DNA from: Palleronia pontilimi
GTDB taxonomy: Bacteria; Pseudomonadota; Alphaproteobacteria; Rhodobacterales; Rhodobacteraceae
Direction: 5' to 3'
Assembly: GCF_016412875.1 (NCBI RefSeq)
Contig: NZ_JAEKPD010000010.1
Location: 1 to 64,000, forward strand
Length of the DNA: 64,000 nt
Shown here: positions 25,504 through 33,734 of the stretch, in pieces
How the letters are laid out: each line of letters starts with the position of its first letter
How positions within the stretch are numbered: the stretch's first letter is position 1
The notes under the pieces: generated by a model
Told to the model about the DNA's origin: nothing
The model's input: the letters and a program-made list of their open reading frames with translations, nothing else
Databases searched by the model: none
Program-made: the position numbers and the translations under genes

Positions 25504-27891
25504 TCAGGTGCCGCGCCGCTTGGCGCGCAAGGTTGGGTCGGCCGCGCGGGGATCCTCGGGCCAGGGGTGTCGCGGATAGCGCGCGCGCATGTCTTTCCTG
25601 ACATCGCCATAGCTGCCATCCCAGAAGCCCGGCAAGTCATCGGTCACCTGAACGGGCCGACCCGCGGGCGACAGCAGCGACAGGCGCAGGGGCTGGCCTG
25701 CCACGTGGGGATGCTCGGTCATGCCGAAGAGCTCTTGCACGCGCACGGCGATTTCGGGCTGGTCGCCGCCGTAATCGATGGCCAGCTTGCGGCCCAGCGG
25801 CGACAGGATGTGGGGCGGCGCCTGGGCGTCCAGACGCTGTTGCGCGTCCCAGTCCAGCCGTGCGCGCAGGGCGGGCAGGGGGTCGAAGCGCTTCCAATCC
25901 TCGGCGCTGCGCAGGCCGGTTAGGTACGGGAGCAGCCAGTCTTCGGCGCTGTCGAGCAGGGCCTGGTCGTCGGTGTCGAAGAGCCCGGCCAGCGCCACGC
26001 GCGCCAGGAACCGGCGCGTCGCCGGGCTGTGCTGGAACCCCAGTTGCCTGATGCCGTCGAGCATGGCGCGGGCCATGGCGTCTTCGGGTGCGTCGGTCCA
26101 GACCCGGTCATCCAGCACGATCTGGCCCAGCCGTTCTTGCCGCCGCGCCAGCACGCGGGCCTCGCGCCGCGACCATGCGCAGACATCGTGCCACGCGATG
26201 ATCGGGCCGTGGATGTCGCGCAGCTCGGACTCGGTCAGCGCGATGGCCTGCCGGACCTTGGCTTCGCGCGGGTGCCCGTCGGTGTCGGTGACGACCAGTA
26301 GCCGGGCGCCCGCCAGCGCATCGCCCGGGTCCATCTTCACGCCCTTGCCGCCGGACAGAAGCCAGCGCGGGTCGTCGCCCTTGCGCCTGAGCGCGATCCG
26401 GTCGGGATAGGCCAGCGCCGCCGCCTGCGCCGCGCTCAGATCCGCGCGGGACCCGGCGGCCCCCCGACGCAGGCGCTTCGCCTCGTCCCGGACGCGCGCC
26501 ACCGCGCCCTTGGGGATCCCGAAACGCTCTGGCGTCTGCAGCGCGCGCAGCCGCAGCGACAGGTCCACGCCGCGATCCCGCAGGATGTCGCGTTCGGACA
26601 GCAGGGCCGCAAGCTCGGCCGCGCCGGGACCGGCCACCTGCAGCATGTGGGCCAGGCGCGGATGCAGCGGCAGACCCGCAAGGGCGCGGCCGTGATCGGT
26701 GATGCGGGTGCCGTCGAGCGCGCCGAGGCCCTGCAACAGCGCCCGCGCTTCGGCCAGCGCGCCCTCGGGCGGCGCGGTCAGGAACGGCAGCGCCGCCGGA
26801 TCGTCAACGCCCCAGAGCGCCAGTTCCAGCGCGAGCGGGGCCAGGTCCGCCGTCTCGATCTCCGGCGGGGCGAAGGCCGCAAGGGCGCCATCCTCGCCCG
26901 CGGTCCACAGGCGGAACGCGACCCCCGGGGCGACCCGTCCCGCGCGGCCCGCCCGCTGGGTGGCTTCGGCGCGGCTGACCCGCTCGGTCACCAGGCGCGA
27001 CATGCCGCTGCCCGGATCGAACCGCGCCCGCCGCGCCAGACCGCCATCGACGACGACGCGCACGTCTTCGATGGTCAGCGACGTCTCGGCGATGGCGGTG
27101 GACAGCACGACCTTGCGGCCCGGAGACGGCGCGATCGCCGCGCGCTGCTGGGCGAAGGGCAGGGCGCCGTAGAGCGGGCGGATCTCGACCCCCGGCAGGT
27201 CCAGCATTCCCATCACCCGCCGGATTTCGCCTTCGCCGGGCAGAAAGCACAGCACGCCGCCGGTGGTTTGGGCCACCGCGTCGGCGATCAGCCGCGCCAT
27301 GCCGACCTCGAACCGCTCGCCCTTGGGGCGCGGCGCGTCGAGCCAGCGCGTGTCGACCGGGAAGGCGCGTCCGGCGCTGGTGACGATCGGCGCGTCCAGA
27401 AGGGCGGCCACCGGGTCCGCGTCGAGGGTGGCCGACATGACCACGACCTGCAGATCGTCGCGCAGGGCGTGGCGCACCTCCCAGACCAGCGCGAGGCCCA
27501 GATCGGCGTTGAGCGAGCGTTCGTGGAATTCGTCGAAGATCACGCAGCCTATGCCCCGAAGCTCGGGGTCGGTCTGCACCCGGCGGGTCAGGATGCCCTC
27601 GGTCACGACTTCGATCCGGGTGAATTGCGACACCTTGGCCTCGCCCCGGATGCGGTAGCCGACGGTCTGTCCGACCGGCTCGCCCATGGTCTGGGCCATG
27701 CGTTCGGCGGCGGCCCGCGCGGCCAGGCGGCGCGGCTCGAGCATGACGATCCGGCCGTCGATCCGGTCCAGCAGCGCCAGGGGCACGCGCGTCGTCTTGC
27801 CTGCGCCAGGCGGGGCTTGCAGAACGGCCCGACCCCGCGCGGCCAGGGCAGCGCGCAGGTCATCCAGAACGTCGTCGATGGGCAGGCGCAT
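25504..27891 (-). CDS. hrpB: ATP-dependent RNA helicase HrpB
   Basis: 795-residue DEAH-type helicase. Walker A is APPGAGKTTRVPL (about residue 27). The DEAH-like box is IFDEFHERS. SAT is VVMSATLDADP, the helicase C domain has VVLSTAIAETSLTIEDVRVV, and motif VI is EATQRAGRAGRVAPG. The HrpB C-terminal domain follows (MTEHPHVAGQPLRLSLLSPA). Length agrees with the family. The cellular role of HrpB is poorly defined (RNA remodelling). Divergent from meaB with 63 bases between starts; upstream of the 70-residue gene. Confidence 0.95.
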   Translation of the reverse strand: MRLPIDDVLDDLRAALAARGRAVLQAPPGAGKTTRVPLALLDRIDGRIVMLEPRRLAARAAAERMAQTMGEPVGQTVGYRIRGEAKVSQFTRIEVVTEGILTRRVQTDPELRGIGCVIFDEFHERSLNADLGLALVWEVRHALRDDLQVVVMSATLDADPVAALLDAPIVTSAGRAFPVDTRWLDAPRPKGERFEVGMARLIADAVAQTTGGVLCFLPGEGEIRRVMGMLDLPGVEIRPLYGALPFAQQRAAIAPSPGRKVVLSTAIAETSLTIEDVRVVVDGGLARRARFDPGSGMSRLVTERVSRAEATQRAGRAGRVAPGVAFRLWTAGEDGALAAFAPPEIETADLAPLALELALWGVDDPAALPFLTAPPEGALAEARALLQGLGALDGTRITDHGRALAGLPLHPRLAHMLQVAGPGAAELAALLSERDILRDRGVDLSLRLRALQTPERFGIPKGAVARVRDEAKRLRRGAAGSRADLSAAQAAALAYPDRIALRRKGDDPRWLLSGGKGVKMDPGDALAGARLLVVTDTDGHPREAKVRQAIALTESELRDIHGPIIAWHDVCAWSRREARVLARRQERLGQIVLDDRVWTDAPEDAMARAMLDGIRQLGFQHSPATRRFLARVALAGLFDTDDQALLDSAEDWLLPYLTGLRSAEDWKRFDPLPALRARLDWDAQQRLDAQAPPHILSPLGRKLAIDYGGDQPEIAVRVQELFGMTEHPHVAGQPLRLSLLSPAGRPVQVTDDLPGFWDGSYGDVRKDMRARYPRHPWPEDPRAADPTLRAKRRGT

Positions 27892-27954
27892 GGCCCCGGT
27901 CTAGCGGCGCGGCAACGGCTGGACAATCCCGACCGCCTTGGGCCACATCGCCCC

Positions 27955-28941
27955 ATGGATCTGGATGCGCTGATTGCAGGGGTGAAGGACGGCGACCGCC
28001 GGGCGCTGTCGCGCGCGATCACGCTGGTCGAAAGCGGCCGCGCCGACCACCGCGCGCAGGCCACCGCGCTGCTGGATGCCGTTAAGGATCCCGACCGGCA
28101 GGCGCTTCGGATCGGGTTGTCGGGCACGCCCGGGGTCGGCAAGTCCACCTTCATCGAACGGTTCGGGCTGATGCTGACCGGGCAGGGCAAGCGCGTGGCG
28201 GTGTTGGCCGTCGATCCAAGCTCGACCCGGTCGGGCGGCTCGATCCTGGGCGACAAGACCCGGATGGAGCAGTTGTCGCGCGATGCCAACGCCTTCATCC
28301 GCCCCAGCCCCAGCCAGACCGAGCTGGGCGGCGTCGCCCGCCGCACGCGCGAGGTCATCGCGCTGTGCGAAGCGGCGGGCTTCGACGTGGTGATCGTGGA
28401 AACCGTGGGGGTCGGCCAGTCTGAGACCATCGTGGCGCAGATGACCGACATCTTCACCCTGCTGCTGGCGCCCGCGGGGGGCGACGAGTTGCAGGGCGTC
28501 AAGCGCGGGATCATGGAGATCGCCGACCTGGTCCTGGTCAACAAGGCCGATGGCGAGCTGAAGGCGCAGGCCAACCGCACCTGCGCCGATTACGCGGGCG
28601 CGCTGCGGCTGCTGCGCAAACGCGACGGCGATCCCGAGGGCTTTCCGAAGGCGCTGACCGTGTCGGCCATGGACGGCACCGGGATCGAGACCGCGGGGTC
28701 CGAAATCCAGGAGCTTGCGCGATACCGCAAGGAGACCGGGCATTGGGACCGCACCCGCGCCGCGCAGAACCGCCACTGGTTCAACGATGCCGTGCGCCAG
28801 GGCATCCTGCGCCATCTGACCCGCGATGCGGCCACGCGCGATCAGATGGACGATCTGGGCGCGCAAGTGGCCGAAGGAGGGGTCGCGCCATCGGCGGCGG
28901 CGAAACAGGTGCTCGACCGGCTGTTCCCGCCCGGCGAATAA
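27955..28941 (+). CDS. meaB: Methylmalonyl-CoA mutase-associated GTPase MeaB
   Basis: 328-residue G3E-family GTPase that guards loading and repair of B12-dependent methylmalonyl-CoA (or ethylmalonyl-CoA) mutase. P-loop GLSGTPGVGKSTFIERFG (about residue 55). Further motifs are AVDPSSTRSGGSILGDKTRM, VIVETVGVGQSE and the GTP-base motif VLVNKADGE. Start ATG 27955. The mutase itself is not in this window. Methylmalonyl-CoA metabolism (propionyl-CoA route) is inferred. Confidence 0.95.
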   Translation: MDLDALIAGVKDGDRRALSRAITLVESGRADHRAQATALLDAVKDPDRQALRIGLSGTPGVGKSTFIERFGLMLTGQGKRVAVLAVDPSSTRSGGSILGDKTRMEQLSRDANAFIRPSPSQTELGGVARRTREVIALCEAAGFDVVIVETVGVGQSETIVAQMTDIFTLLLAPAGGDELQGVKRGIMEIADLVLVNKADGELKAQANRTCADYAGALRLLRKRDGDPEGFPKALTVSAMDGTGIETAGSEIQELARYRKETGHWDRTRAAQNRHWFNDAVRQGILRHLTRDAATRDQMDDLGAQVAEGGVAPSAAAKQVLDRLFPPGE

Positions 28942-29062
28942 GCCGCCATTGCGGCTTGACGCGCCCGGCACGATTGCCTATTGGCCGGGCTTCAAACCCA
29001 TTCCGTCCGCCAGGCCGATCACGCGGCCCGGACCCCGGACATGACCAGACGAGGATGAACCC

Positions 29063-29350
29063 ATGTCGCGCGTTTGCGAACTGACCGGCAAAGGCCCGAT
29101 GACTGGCAACAATGTCAGCCACGCCAACAACAAGACCCGTCGCCGTTTCCTGCCCAACCTGAACGACGTGTCGCTCATGTCCGAGACGCTGGGCCGTACC
29201 TTCAAGCTGCGCATCTCGGCCTCGGCCCTGCGCACCGTCGACCACCGCGGTGGTCTGGACGGCTTCATGGCTAAGGCGAAGCCCGCCGACCTGTCGGCAT
29301 CGGCGCTGAAGATCAAGAAAGACATCGAAAAGGCGCAGGCCGAGGCCTGA
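29063..29350 (+). CDS. rpmB: 50S ribosomal protein L28
   Basis: 95-residue L28: [54 protein letters not shown]. Length is as usual in alphaproteobacteria. Monocistronic by context; a strong terminator lies about 90 bases downstream at 29443-29470. Confidence 0.97.
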   Translation: MSRVCELTGKGPMTGNNVSHANNKTRRRFLPNLNDVSLMSETLGRTFKLRISASALRTVDHRGGLDGFMAKAKPADLSASALKIKKDIEKAQAEA

Positions 29351-29442
29351 TCCCTTTCCGCCCGGACCGACAGGGTCCGGCACCGCCCGCCGATCCTTCG
29401 TCGAGCGCATTTGAGACCTAGGGGCACTTGGCCCGCGGAATG

Positions 29443-29470
29443 GGGCTTGCGCCGGGCGCAAGCCCTTTTT
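29443..29470 (+). terminator. Rho-independent terminator after rpmB
   Basis: GGGCTTGCGC (29443-29452), loop CGG, GCGCAAGCCC (29456-29465), then five T residues. Perfect 10-bp stem. A second hairpin without T-run, CCGGACC/GGTCCGG, precedes it at 29362-29380. Confidence 0.9.
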
Positions 29471-29496
29471 CTATGGCGCGATTCCGGCGTCGGGGG

Positions 29497-30036
29497 TCAT
29501 TCGACCGGGATCATCAGGTGGGCGTAGGGCGTATCGGGCCACATCACCCAAGGCAGCCCTGCCTCGTCCGGCACGGTCTGCGGATAGGTGTCGTAGAGAG
29601 GTCTGGCACCCGCCCCCACGATCATCACGTGCGGGCCGGTCTGCACCCACTGGTTGTCGGCCGTCTCGCCCGCGGCATATGGGTCGATATTGCTGGCCCC
29701 CTCGTCGCCCAGCAGCATGTAGATGAAACCGACGGTCTCGGGCGGCTCGGTCTGACCCATGAAGGCCTGCGCCCACGAAACGGCCTGGGCGTCGGCGCAC
29801 ATGGGATCGGTCCCGGGATACATGCAGGTCCAGCCATTGGTGCCTTCCTGCACCACCTGGGGGTCGCCTTCGGCGGGGATGTGCAGAAGGGTCGCGTATT
29901 CCAAGACGGCTTCGGGCGCGACGCCCTTCAGCCGGTCCATCAGCTCGTCGGCAGTGACGTCCGCGGCGCGCGCGATGCCCGCAAGGCCGGGCAGCAGGCA
30001 GGCCCCGGCTGTGGCAAGAAGTATGAAGCGTCTCAT
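29497..30036 (-). CDS. Secreted hypothetical protein
   Basis: 179 residues with a clear signal peptide (MRRFILLATAGACLLPGLAG, cut near ARA). The mature part contains DELMDRLKGVAPEAVLEYAT, GTNGWTCMYPGTDPMCAD (two Cys, likely disulfide in the periplasm), GFIYMLLGDEGASNIDPYA and GPHVMIVGAGARPLYDTYP. It resembles a conserved proteobacterial family of unknown function; no enzyme motif is recognised. Start ATG 30036. Convergent with rpmB; the porin gene ends 181 bases upstream on the same strand. Confidence 0.8.
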   Translation of the reverse strand: MRRFILLATAGACLLPGLAGIARAADVTADELMDRLKGVAPEAVLEYATLLHIPAEGDPQVVQEGTNGWTCMYPGTDPMCADAQAVSWAQAFMGQTEPPETVGFIYMLLGDEGASNIDPYAAGETADNQWVQTGPHVMIVGAGARPLYDTYPQTVPDEAGLPWVMWPDTPYAHLMIPVE

Positions 30037-30217
30037 GGCAGTGTTCTCCTTTTCAGAGTGACACTATCGCCATCGGCCAACCGCACGACGGCGGTAGAGA
30101 CGCCATACTACATCCGAAGCGCGATTCTACCAAAGCCATTCGGCCCGGGATCACGATCGGCCATACTGGGCGGCAACCGACGCATCGATTGCCGCCGCCC
30201 GTTGTGCGATATCCTAG

Positions 30218-31354
30218 TCAGAAATTGACCTGGAACGACGTCTGGATCCGGTCCACGTCGAAGCTCCCGCCGCCGAAAGTGTCGCGCTCGCCGTGGAAAT
30301 ACTCGATCCCGACCGTGGCGTTTTCGACGATCTGGTATTCGGCGTTCAGGTGGACCGATTGCAGCGTCTCGGTGTCGCCTGCGGCACCGCTGTCGTTTTC
30401 GCGCCAGCCGTAAATGCCGCGGACGGTCCAGTTCTCGCCGATCTCTTGCGCCAGCCCGACATAGGCCGACTGGACCTTGATCGCGTCGCCGTCGGAATCC
30501 ACGTCATCGCCAAGGAACACGAGGTAGGACGCGATGCCTTCGCCGTAGGTATAGGACGCGTCCAACGTGGCCCCCTGCCAGAGCGACGCGGTCGTGGACA
30601 GGTTGAAGCCGTGGACGCCTTCCGTTCCGCCCAGCCCGTCATTGACCTCGCCCACGATGGCCGAGGCGCGCAGCAGAAGCGGGTCGGTGTCGTAGGCCAG
30701 CGCGCCGATCAGCACCGGGCTGTCGCTGTCGCCGTTATGGTCTTCCAGCGCGATCTCGGCGGTGTAGCTTTCGCCGAAATCGAACCCGTAGCGGATCTGT
30801 TCCTGGCGCGCGAAGGGGATGCCCGCGACGCCCTGGAAATCCAGCGTGATCGGATAGGAGGACAGCGGCATGAAGGTCGTCCAGTACTTGCCGACGCGCA
30901 GCCCGCCCAGCGTGATGTTGGCGTGGCGCACCCGCGGCTCGGTGCTTCCGCCGGTGCCGAACGCGCCGCTGGCGCCGTAGAAGTCGATCTCGAGCTGGGT
31001 GCCCAGTTCGCCCAGCTGCGTGGGCGTTGTGGTGCGGAAGCCCAGCCGCGTCTGGTTGATGGTGGCATTGAAGAAATCGCCGTCGTCCTGCGTGCCGTCC
31101 AGCCCCACCAGACCGAAGGTGGTGTTGCCCAGCTCGGCCCCGAAATCGAAGATGAAATCGGCCTTCACGTAGCCGTAGAAGTCGACCGTCGTGGTCGAGT
31201 TGCCGAAACTGAGCCCGCCGCCGCTGGCTTCCAGTGTCGCGACGCGCGCTTCTAGTTGCGCGATGCGTTCCGCATCGGACTGGGCGTGGGCAGGGCCGAG
31301 GCCCGCAAGTCCAAGGGCCGGAAGTGCGAGGTAAAATTTCGTGGATTTCATCAT
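30218..31354 (-). CDS. DcaP-like outer-membrane porin
   Basis: 378 residues: a signal peptide (KFYLALPALGLAGLGPAHA), a short N-terminal coiled-coil segment (DAERIAQLEARVATLEA), then alternating beta-strand sequence, ending in a C-terminal aromatic (SFQVNF) typical of outer-membrane barrels. Segments such as VDFYGYVKADFIFDFG and RHANITLGGLRVGKYWTTFM match DcaP-type trimeric porins. The role is probably uptake of organic acids or small anions (inference). AGAAGGA lies 6-7 bases before ATG 31354. It is flanked by the sirtuin gene upstream on the same strand. Confidence 0.85.
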   Translation of the reverse strand: MMKSTKFYLALPALGLAGLGPAHAQSDAERIAQLEARVATLEASGGGLSFGNSTTTVDFYGYVKADFIFDFGAELGNTTFGLVGLDGTQDDGDFFNATINQTRLGFRTTTPTQLGELGTQLEIDFYGASGAFGTGGSTEPRVRHANITLGGLRVGKYWTTFMPLSSYPITLDFQGVAGIPFARQEQIRYGFDFGESYTAEIALEDHNGDSDSPVLIGALAYDTDPLLLRASAIVGEVNDGLGGTEGVHGFNLSTTASLWQGATLDASYTYGEGIASYLVFLGDDVDSDGDAIKVQSAYVGLAQEIGENWTVRGIYGWRENDSGAAGDTETLQSVHLNAEYQIVENATVGIEYFHGERDTFGGGSFDVDRIQTSFQVNF

Positions 31355-31492
31355 CAATATCCTTCTGCAAAGGCGCGTCGCCCGACCCGAACGGACCGGG
31401 CACCGCAGAACGCGGAGCTGCCGAAAAGCCGACATCCGGGTAAACACCTAATTCAACTGAAACGGGTGGCCAGAAATCAGGGCGTCCGGCCT

Positions 31493-32188
31493 TCAGACCT
31501 TTGCCGTGCCATCGCCAAGCGTGTCGGCCACCCAGGCGGGCACGATTTCGCTGGCGGGGCCGTAAATGCCGCGGTCGAAGACGCTGCCCGAGGCTTCGAG
31601 GTTCAGCTCAAGCGTGGCGACCCCGCAGGCCCGCGCCATGTCGACGAACCCCGCGGCCGGATAGACCGTGCCGCTGGTGCCGATTGCCACGAACAGATCG
31701 GCCGCGGCGATGCGCGCCTCGATGATGTCGAGCTCTTTCGGCATCTCGCCGAACCAGACGATATCGGGGCGTGTCGCGCGCGCGGCGCAGGCGGGGCAGG
31801 GATCTTCGGCCTGCATGGCCAGCGGCGCGTCCCAATCGTGCCCGCAGGCCGCGCATTTGGCCCGGTCCAGCCGTCCGTGCATGTGCAGGACATCGTTCGC
31901 GCCCGCCTGCTCGAGCAAGGTATCCACGTTCTGCGTCACCAGCGTGGCACCGCGCGCCGCCTGCAGTCGCGCCAGCGCGGCGTGGGCCGCGTTGGGCCGG
32001 GCGCCCGCCAGGTTGGCCCGCCGCGCGTTGTAGAAGGCGTGAACCTGGCTTGGGTCGCGGGCGAAGCCTTCGGGCGTGGCCACGTCGTTCAGGTCATAGC
32101 GGCTCCAGATCCCGCCTGCGTCGCGGAAGGTGCCCAGCCCGCTTTCCGCCGACAGGCCCGCTCCGCTCAGAACCACGATTTTGCCCAT
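31493..32188 (-). CDS. cobB: NAD-dependent protein deacylase (sirtuin)
   Basis: 231-residue class III sirtuin removing acyl groups from lysines with NAD. The NAD motif is GAGLSAESGLGTFRD. The catalytic QNVDTLLEQAG and HMHGRLD (His) are present. A four-Cys zinc site is CAACGHDW...CPAC. The Tyr-x-x-Arg of FYNARRANLAG is the desuccinylase/demalonylase signature seen in SIRT5-type enzymes. IGTSGTVYPAAGFV completes the pocket. Start ATG 32188; divergent from the phosphatase gene. Confidence 0.95.
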   Translation of the reverse strand: MGKIVVLSGAGLSAESGLGTFRDAGGIWSRYDLNDVATPEGFARDPSQVHAFYNARRANLAGARPNAAHAALARLQAARGATLVTQNVDTLLEQAGANDVLHMHGRLDRAKCAACGHDWDAPLAMQAEDPCPACAARATRPDIVWFGEMPKELDIIEARIAAADLFVAIGTSGTVYPAAGFVDMARACGVATLELNLEASGSVFDRGIYGPASEIVPAWVADTLGDGTAKV

Positions 32189-32237
32189 GCCACTTTTTCC
32201 CCGCTATAAGGGGGACGATACGACGCGAGGGCGGACG

Positions 32238-32387
32238 ATGAAAACACCGTGGGATCAGTGGGTGGGGGGCAGGGCGACCCGGGCACCCGGCAGTATCGCC
32301 GGACCGGGTGTGGTCTGGTTCTGCGCGCTGGCGGTCGTGCATGGGATCCGTCGCCGCGCCGTGGAAGGAAGGGGGGTGCTGACATGA
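32238..32387 (+). CDS. Possible 49-residue protein overlapping the phosphatase start
   Basis: ATG 32238 opens a 49-codon frame (MKTPWDQWVGGRATRAPGSI...) that ends TGA at 32385-32387, overlapping the ATG of the phosphatase gene as ATGA. That 4-base overlap, a GAGGGCGG tract upstream and one modest hydrophobic stretch (VVWFCALAVVHGI) argue for a real translationally coupled gene. No family recognised; a chance frame remains possible. Confidence 0.4.
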   Translation: MKTPWDQWVGGRATRAPGSIAGPGVVWFCALAVVHGIRRRAVEGRGVLT

Positions 32388-32830
32388 CCCGGATCCTGAT
32401 CGTCTGCCTCGGCAACATCTGCCGCTCGCCCACGGCCGAAGCGGTGCTGCGCGCCAAGCTGGCCGCGGCGGGCATCGACGCGCGGGTGGACAGCGCGGGC
32501 ACCGGGTCCTGGCATGTGGGCGATCCGCCGCATGCCGACATGCAGCGGGCGGCCGAACGGTCAGGCTACGCGATGGGAGATTTGCGCGCGCGGCAGGTCA
32601 CGCCCGACGATTTCGAGCGCTTCGACCTGATCCTGGCCGCCGATCCCACGAACATGCGCGATCTCGAGGCGATCCGCCCCGACGGGAACGCAACGCCGGT
32701 CAGGCTGCTGGCCCCCTATGCCGGAACGGACCAGGACACGGTGCCCGACCCGTATTACACGGGCGGGTTCGACACCACGCTGGAGCTGATCGAGAAAGCC
32801 GCGGACGGGCTGATCGCTCAGCTGCAGTAA
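32384..32830 (+). CDS. Low-molecular-weight protein tyrosine phosphatase
   Basis: 148-residue cysteine phosphatase. The C-x5-R loop is VCLGNICRSPTAEAVL at the N-terminus and the general-acid Asp is in VPDPYYTGGFD near the C-terminus. Complete family length. Start ATG 32384; the same frame is open further upstream but without family similarity. Roles of relatives include dephosphorylating tyrosine kinases of polysaccharide export and arsenate reduction; neither context is seen here. Its 3' end overlaps the convergent 99-residue gene by 13 bases. Confidence 0.93.
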   Translation: MTRILIVCLGNICRSPTAEAVLRAKLAAAGIDARVDSAGTGSWHVGDPPHADMQRAAERSGYAMGDLRARQVTPDDFERFDLILAADPTNMRDLEAIRPDGNATPVRLLAPYAGTDQDTVPDPYYTGGFDTTLELIEKAADGLIAQLQ

Positions 32831-33117
32831 TTCTCGGCGGTCGAGCCGAAGCTGCGGTATTTCTTCCAGAACGTCTCGTGCCGGGGGTTGTCGGATTGGC
32901 GCACTTCCTGTGCGCGGTGCGGCTCGCGGAAGAAGGTCGCGGCCAGCTTCTGGTCACGCCGTGTCAGCGTCACGTCCGCCACTTGCTGGATGCAGCCGCA
33001 GAGCGACCGGTTGGCCGCCTGGCGGTCGGATTTCAGACACGCCCGTTCGATCACGCCCGCCTGCGCGGTGCCTGCGCCGCACAAAACCAGCGCCGCGATC
33101 ATCGCAAATCTTTTCAT
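32818..33117 (-). CDS. Small secreted hypothetical protein with Cys pairs
   Basis: 99 residues: a signal peptide (MKRFAMIAALVLCGAGTAQA) and a mature domain with four Cys, in ERACLKSDR, SLCGCIQQVA and the C-terminal ENYCS, suggesting disulfides in the periplasm. The central segment LTRRDQKLAATFFREPHRAQ is basic. Close relatives in Rhodobacteraceae are sometimes labelled arginine transporter, which nothing in this sequence supports. Start ATG 33117. Overlaps the phosphatase 3' end by 13 bases (convergent). Confidence 0.8.
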   Translation of the reverse strand: MKRFAMIAALVLCGAGTAQAGVIERACLKSDRQAANRSLCGCIQQVADVTLTRRDQKLAATFFREPHRAQEVRQSDNPRHETFWKKYRSFGSTAENYCS

Positions 33118-33241
33118 CGATACTGCCTTTCGATAGGGACCGTCGCCCGGGTTTGTCCCGGATCCTGCGGTCTTTGCCACGCGGTTACGCTATCACGAAA
33201 TCCGGGGCAGCCAAATCACGAATTGGCCGGGCCGCAAGATT

Positions 33242-33508
33242 TCAGCGCCGGATCTCGAAATCTGCCACACCGGTGTCGGCCACCTCGGCGCGCTCGATGC
33301 CGTCCACCCGCCCGAAGCGCGGCCCCGTCTGCAGCGCGGTAATCACGCGGGCGCAGGCTGGGCCGTCGCCTTCCAGATGCGCCTCGACCCGGCCGTCGGC
33401 CAGGTTGCGCACCCAGCCCCGCACGCCCGTATCGCGCGCGACCCCTTGCGTGAAGGCGCGGAAGCCCACGCCCTGCACCCGGCCCGATATCAGCAATCTT
33501 TCGGCCAT
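33242..33508 (-). CDS. acyP: Acylphosphatase
   Basis: 88-residue enzyme hydrolysing acyl phosphates. The catalytic Arg is in ISGRVQGVGFRAFTQG and the Asn in GWVRNLADGRVEAHLEG. Length is typical. Start ATG 33508 (MAERLLISG); a Met six codons upstream is possible but lacks support. It is divergent from lepA, whose start lies 226 bases away. Confidence 0.95.
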   Translation of the reverse strand: MAERLLISGRVQGVGFRAFTQGVARDTGVRGWVRNLADGRVEAHLEGDGPACARVITALQTGPRFGRVDGIERAEVADTGVADFEIRR

Positions 33509-33734
33509 GATTTGTTTCCCCGCCAATGCCGTAACCGAACGCGGATCGCGTTTGGCGTCAACACACCAGATATGTGTGCCCGGTGTCCATGTCGTCTAGC
33601 GACGCAATTGCGTCGATCGCGTGTCATCGGCTCGGTGCGGCCCGACCTGCGGGGTGACCGGCGCGTTTCCGGGGCGGCGCGGCGTCCGATCCGCCCCATG
33701 GACAAGCGTCGAAAACCGCCCCATATCCTGCCCC

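Noticed and set aside
26647-27954. Upstream extension of meaB through hrpB
   Set aside because: Antisense to hrpB; His/Arg/Gln-rich shadow composition. ATG 27955 gives a normal-length MeaB.
32249-32383. N-terminally extended form of the low-molecular-weight phosphatase
   Set aside because: The canonical phosphatase begins a few residues before VCLGNICRS; the extension is Gly/Arg-rich without family similarity.
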